A stretch of DNA of 64,000 bases from an uncultured Pseudomonadota bacterium. Lineage in GTDB: Bacteria; Pseudomonadota; Gammaproteobacteria; Steroidobacterales; Steroidobacteraceae. The stretch is from positions 1-64,000 of the forward strand of contig CAIPVV010000025.1 of NCBI GenBank assembly GCA_903868595.1. Direction: 5' to 3'. The position numbers and the translations under genes were made by a program. The notes under the pieces are model-generated. The model was given only the letters and a program-made list of their open reading frames with translations. It was not told where the DNA came from and ran no database searches. Position 1 is the first letter of the stretch. Every line of letters begins with the position of its first letter. Shown here one piece after another: positions 61,216-64,000 of the stretch.

Positions 61216-61854
61216 TTAGGGTCCTGGATGGCGGGGTGCTGAGGCGAAGCGGTAGACGGTGGTCGGGGTGATGACGCGCCCGAGCGGCACGTCATGCGGA
61301 CGCGCGGGCAGTGCCGCCACGCGCTGGCAATCAAAGGCCAGGCCGACCAGTAGCGGGCGGCGGTAGCAGCGGCGCTGCTGCAGGAATGCGAGCGCGCGAT
61401 CGTAGTAACCCTTGCCCATGCCGATGCGGTTGCCGCGCGCATCGAAGCCGACCAGCGGCATCAGGATCACGTCCAGGCCGTGCGCCGTGCGGGCAATGCC
61501 GCCGCGCGGCTCCAGGATTCCATAGCGGCTGCTTTTCAGGCGTCCGGCGATCGGCAGGAAGCGCATCTGGTGGCGCCGGTAGTCGGTGACCCGCGGCACG
61601 TACACGCGGCAGCCGCGCCGCAGGGCGCGTTGCAGCAGCACCCGGGTGTCGATTTCTTCGGGCAGCGGAAGGTAGAGGCCCAGGCGCCGGCCGGGGCACA
61701 GCAGGCCGGCGCGCTCGACCCGTCTGGCCAGCGCGAGGGCGGCGCTTCGACGCTCGGCGGCAGGCACGGCGCGACGCCGCGCACGCAGTGTCCGGCGCAG
61801 CGCCTTGAGTGAGGCATCGTCGGCGGCGGCGGGGGGGAGGGGGGAGTCGGTCAC
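61216..61854 (-). CDS. fthC: 5-formyltetrahydrofolate cyclo-ligase (GTG start)
   Basis: The product is 212 residues from a GTG at 61854. After a short Pro/Ala N-terminus, LKALRRTLRARRRAVPAAER leads to the core YLPLPEEIDTRVLLQRALRR, and DVILMPLVGFDARGNRIGMG is followed by KGYYDRALAF, the nucleotide and folate site (also called YgfA). It returns 5-formyl-THF to the folate pool. It sits just after the 6S RNA gene, the classical ssrS-ygfA pair. Confidence 0.95.
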   Translation of the reverse strand: MTDSPLPPAAADDASLKALRRTLRARRRAVPAAERRSAALALARRVERAGLLCPGRRLGLYLPLPEEIDTRVLLQRALRRGCRVYVPRVTDYRRHQMRFLPIAGRLKSSRYGILEPRGGIARTAHGLDVILMPLVGFDARGNRIGMGKGYYDRALAFLQQRRCYRRPLLVGLAFDCQRVAALPARPHDVPLGRVITPTTVYRFASAPRHPGP

Positions 61855-61871
61855 GGGAAGGTGGGGGAGAA

Positions 61872-62061
61872 GGCGCTACCCGCATGTGCCGGTGCGAATC
61901 GTTGCTCTCGAACCGGAGCAACAGGTGGAGCAGGTCCAGACAGGTAAGGCTCCCCGCTCGAGGCGGACATGCACAATGCTGCCGAAGGACCTAGCTCCTG
62001 GGTGTTTCAATTAGGGTCCGAGGTAACCCGATTCACTTGTCGAACACCGCAGGCAGCGCCC
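61872..62061 (-). ncRNA. ssrS: 6S RNA (RNA polymerase holoenzyme mimic)
   Basis: The gap between zapA and fthC, the conserved site of ssrS in Gammaproteobacteria, can be read on the minus strand as a long imperfect hairpin. Its ends pair (GGGCGCTGCC at 62061-62052 with GGGTAGCGCC at 61881-61872). Near the 5' end TGCGGTGTTCG occurs, and near the 3' end CGATTCGCACCGGCACATGC, both typical of the closing stem of proteobacterial 6S RNAs. A -10 (TAAGAT, 62073-62068) lies at the right distance. Length is about 190 nt. 6S RNA binds sigma-70 polymerase in stationary phase. Ends are approximate. Confidence 0.78.
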
Positions 62062-62073
62062 GCGGACATCTTA

Positions 62074-62394
62074 CTACAGTTCCAGCTGGCGGCCTTTCTC
62101 AAGCGCACCTTCCACCCGTTCCCGCAGCCCCTTGAGGCGCAGGCCGACGTCGCCCGCCAGGTGCTGCTCGCGGCCGCGCAGTTTCACCAGCTCGTTGGCC
62201 ATGTTGAGCGCAGCGATCACCGCGATGCGATCGGCGCCGACGACCTTGCCGGTATCGCGAATCTCTCGCATCTTGCCGTTGAGGTAAGCCGCTGATTCCA
62301 GAAGGTCGCTGCGCTCGTTGGCCGGGCAGGCGACGTGATACTCCTTGTCCAGGATGCGCACGCTGACGCGCGCGACATCGTCCGGACTGCTCAA
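62074..62394 (-). CDS. zapA: Cell division protein ZapA
   Basis: The product is 106 residues. It shows VSVRILDKEYHVACPANERS, LLESAAYLNGKMREIRD and RIAVIAALNMANELVKL, the ZapA dimer head, then a coiled-coil tail. It cross-links FtsZ filaments at mid-cell. Its start overlaps the stop of the zapB-like gene, and the 6S RNA gene begins just after its stop. Confidence 0.94.
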   Translation of the reverse strand: MSSPDDVARVSVRILDKEYHVACPANERSDLLESAAYLNGKMREIRDTGKVVGADRIAVIAALNMANELVKLRGREQHLAGDVGLRLKGLRERVEGALEKGRQLEL

Positions 62395-62621
62395 GCGCCC
62401 TGCTCCATGGTGCGCAGCCGCCCGATCATCGCCTCGACGCGGGCCCGCACCTGCTCATTCTTCTGCAGCAGCGAGGCGCGCTCGGTGGAGATCACATCCT
62501 GGCGCTGGCGCAGGGCGCGGTTCTCCTCCTTGAGCTGAAGGACGGTGGCGAGCAGTTCGTCGACGCGTTGCTCGAGCCGCTTGAGCTCCAGCTCCACTAG
62601 GGTGGTGTGTTGTTCTGGCAT
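62391..62621 (-). CDS. ZapB-like coiled-coil protein
   Basis: The product is 76 residues from the ATG at 62621 (MPEQHTTLVELELKRLEQRV). Nearly the whole chain has heptad character (LELKRLEQRVDELLATVLQL, then KEENRALRQRQ). It matches the short coiled-coil family always found before zapA in Gammaproteobacteria and thought to act in division like ZapB. The promoter -10 ends 6 nt before the ATG. Confidence 0.85.
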   Translation of the reverse strand: MPEQHTTLVELELKRLEQRVDELLATVLQLKEENRALRQRQDVISTERASLLQKNEQVRARVEAMIGRLRTMEQGA

Positions 62622-62627
62622 GGCAAA

Positions 62628-62657
62628 ACTATAGGGCCGCTGTCTCGCAGGGGTCAA
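62628..62657 (-). promoter_or_regulatory. zapB-zapA promoter, start codon 6 nt after the -10
   Basis: On the minus strand TTGACC (62657-62652), an 18-bp spacer and TATAGT (62633-62628), each matching consensus at five of six positions. TTTGCC then ATG (62621) follow, so transcription would start at or beside the A of the start codon. Confidence 0.65.
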
Positions 62658-62678
62658 TCGCCGCGCGCGCCGTAGGGC

Positions 62679-62684
62679 ATAATA
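62679..62684 (+). promoter_or_regulatory. -10 element before ygfB
   Basis: CATAAT (62679-62684) is followed by 8 nt (AGGGGGCG-like, ending GA) and the ygfB ATG at 62693. -35 matches are weak. The G-run before the ATG could also act as a ribosome binding site if transcription starts further upstream. Confidence 0.4.
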
Positions 62685-62692
62685 GGGGGCGA

Positions 62693-63250
62693 ATGAACGA
62701 GCTCAGCTACCCCGACTTCCAGCGCGCCCTGACCCAGTCCAAAGCGCTCTCCGACGCCGCCGAGGCCCACGGCACGCTCTCCGGGGCGCTCTGCGCCGCC
62801 GGACCGTACTCGCTGGAGGACTGGCTGGCGGAGATTCTCCCCGACGGGCGTGCGCCGGCCGGGCAGAGGGACGGCCTGCGCGCGGTCTTCGACGCCACCC
62901 GCGCCGCCCTGCAGGGCCGGCAGATGGACTTCCAGCCCCTGCTGCCGCAGGACGAGGACAGCCTCGCCGAGCGGACCACCGCGCTGGGGGAGTGGTGCCA
63001 CGGCTTCCTTTATGGTCTGGGCAGCGGGCAGGTGCAGAACCTGGACGCCGTCGACGGGGAGGTCAGCGAGATCATCCGCGACCTGACCCAGATCACCCAC
63101 GTCGACGTGGACCCTTCCGACTCGGAGGAATCCAACGAGCAAGCCTATGCCGAACTCGTGGAGTTCGTGCGGGTCGGCGTGCAGCTGCTGTTCGAACAGC
63201 TCGCCTCGCTGCGCGCGGCTCCCCGACCGACCGACCCACCGCTTCACTAG
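62693..63250 (+). CDS. ygfB: UPF0149/YgfB family protein
   Basis: The product is 185 residues. It contains DAAEAHGTLSGALCAAG, LGEWCHGFLYGLGSG and a late acidic stretch (DVDPSDSEESNEQAYAELVE), as in YgfB. In Pseudomonas YgfB represses the AlpA-dependent lysis and ampDh3 pathway. It is divergent from zapB and is followed by pepP after 21 bp, the conserved order. Confidence 0.93.
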   Translation: MNELSYPDFQRALTQSKALSDAAEAHGTLSGALCAAGPYSLEDWLAEILPDGRAPAGQRDGLRAVFDATRAALQGRQMDFQPLLPQDEDSLAERTTALGEWCHGFLYGLGSGQVQNLDAVDGEVSEIIRDLTQITHVDVDPSDSEESNEQAYAELVEFVRVGVQLLFEQLASLRAAPRPTDPPLH

Positions 63251-63271
63251 ACCCGCAGGGAATCCGCGCGC

Positions 63272-64000
63272 ATGGCCAAACTCGAGCGACTCAAGAACGA
63301 AGAATTCGCCCGCCGCCGCCGCCAGCTGATGCGGATCATGGGCAAGGACTGCATCGCGATCATCCCCGCGGCGCCGGTGAGGCACCGCAACAATGACGTC
63401 GAGTATCCCTACCGCCAGGACAGCGACTTCCACTACCTGACCGGCTTTGGCGAACCGGAGGCGGTGGCGGTGCTGGTGCCGGGGCGCGAGGCGGCCGAAT
63501 ACATCCTCTTCGTGCGCGACCGGGATCCGCTGCGCGAGACCTGGGACGGGCGGCGCGCCGGTCCCGCCGGGGCGGTCGCGCAGTTCGACGCCGACGACGC
63601 CTTCCCGATCTCCGATATCGACGAGATCCTCCCGGGCCTGCTGGAGAACCGCGAGAAGGTCTACTACGCGATGGGCAGCCATCCGGAGTTCGACCAGCGC
63701 GTGGTCGCCTGGCTGCATGGCCTGCGCACCCAGGCGCGCAACGGCCGCCACCCGCCCCTGGAGATGGTGGCCCTGGACCACGTGCTGCACGACATGCGCC
63801 TCTACAAGAGTCGCGACGAGCTGCAGCTGCTGCGCACGGCCGGCCAGATCGCGGCTCAGGCCCACATCCGCGCGATGCGCCATTGCCGCCCCGGCGGCCA
63901 CGAGTACGGCATCGTCGCCGAGCTGCTGCACGAGTTCCGGCGCTACAACGCCGACACCTCCTACCAGCCCATCGTCGGCGGCGGCGCCAACAGCTGCATC
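63272..64000 (+). CDS. pepP: Xaa-Pro aminopeptidase PepP, 5' part (runs off the right edge)
   Basis: The first 243 residues are present. It begins MAKLERLKNEEFARRRRQLM. The N-terminal domain shows RHRNNDVEYPYRQDSDFHYL and TGFGEPEAVAVLVPG, and the catalytic domain starts LYKSRDELQLLRTAGQIAA. The metal ligands lie beyond the window. It removes the N-terminal residue before proline. It is distinct from the PepQ at 14.7 kb. Confidence 0.95.
   Translation, partial: MAKLERLKNEEFARRRRQLMRIMGKDCIAIIPAAPVRHRNNDVEYPYRQDSDFHYLTGFGEPEAVAVLVPGREAAEYILFVRDRDPLRETWDGRRAGPAGAVAQFDADDAFPISDIDEILPGLLENREKVYYAMGSHPEFDQRVVAWLHGLRTQARNGRHPPLEMVALDHVLHDMRLYKSRDELQLLRTAGQIAAQAHIRAMRHCRPGGHEYGIVAELLHEFRRYNADTSYQPIVGGGANSCI

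Overview
The window (about 65% GC, estimated by eye) reads as a chromosomal backbone segment of a gammaproteobacterium. The evidence is the gene neighbourhoods: tuf-rpsJ leading into S10-spc-alpha, miaB-ybeZ-ybeY-corC-lnt, leuS-lptE...holA-nadD-rsfS-rlmH, divergent darP/pmbA, and zapB-zapA-6S RNA-fthC next to ygfB-pepP. The Vfr/Clp-like CRP, the coq7 hydroxylase and the high GC fit the Xanthomonadales/Nevskiales/Steroidobacterales side of the class; placement below class is inference. I see no prophage, insertion sequence, integrase or CRISPR array.

Layout. 1-14.3 kb: end of tuf, then an almost complete set of r-protein genes with secY and rpoA. A 280-bp gap between rpsJ and rplC holds a promoter and a terminator-like hairpin. 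14.3-21.2 kb: mscL, pepQ, a small lipoprotein, a GNAT enzyme, uvrA, ssb and a decayed FNR/ANR-type regulator. 21.3-28.2 kb: miaB-ybeZ-ybeY-corC-lnt, then a DegP-type protease with a lipoprotein signal. 28.3-44.3 kb: leuS-lptE and holA-nadD-rsfS-rlmH-maf-rng-nit-tldD. These two blocks are separated by 5.7 kb carrying an HExxH orphan, a lipoprotein hydrolase, pip, hinT, a His-rich secreted peptide and a TonB-dependent receptor. 44.3-52.8 kb: AAA-FHA ATPase, purK, purE, a C-terminally short darP, pmbA, yihY, purC, djlA, rpe. 52.8-55.5 kb: a CRP homologue with an acidic tail, coq7, rplM-rpsI, tRNA-Gln. 55.5-57.6 kb: a two-subunit FAD sugar dehydrogenase. 57.8-60.5 kb: leuA with an apparent Leu-rich leader peptide, then rpiA. 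60.6-64 kb: a 16-codon lysine-rich mini-gene, an EVE-domain protein, fthC, 6S RNA, zapA, zapB-like, ygfB and the start of pepP.

How the genes work together. Most of the window serves growth: ribosome assembly and silencing (r-proteins, RsfS, YbeY, RlmH, DarP), transcription (RpoA, 6S RNA), export and envelope (SecY, Lnt, LptE, DegP-like), replication and repair (HolA, SSB, UvrA), purine and leucine synthesis.

The most interesting signals are small and non-coding or short-coding. They are: (i) a Leu-rich leader peptide and folded leader before leuA; (ii) a promoter plus attenuator-like hairpin moved inside the S10 operon; (iii) a recurrent architecture in which a -10 hexamer lies 6-8 nt before the start codon, suggesting several leaderless mRNAs, including a symmetric bidirectional site between darP and pmbA; (iv) a stand-alone 16-codon Lys/Ala peptide gene; (v) an FNR pseudogene; (vi) lysine-rich tails on several ribosome-linked proteins. 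All calls come from reading the sequence; no database search was possible.
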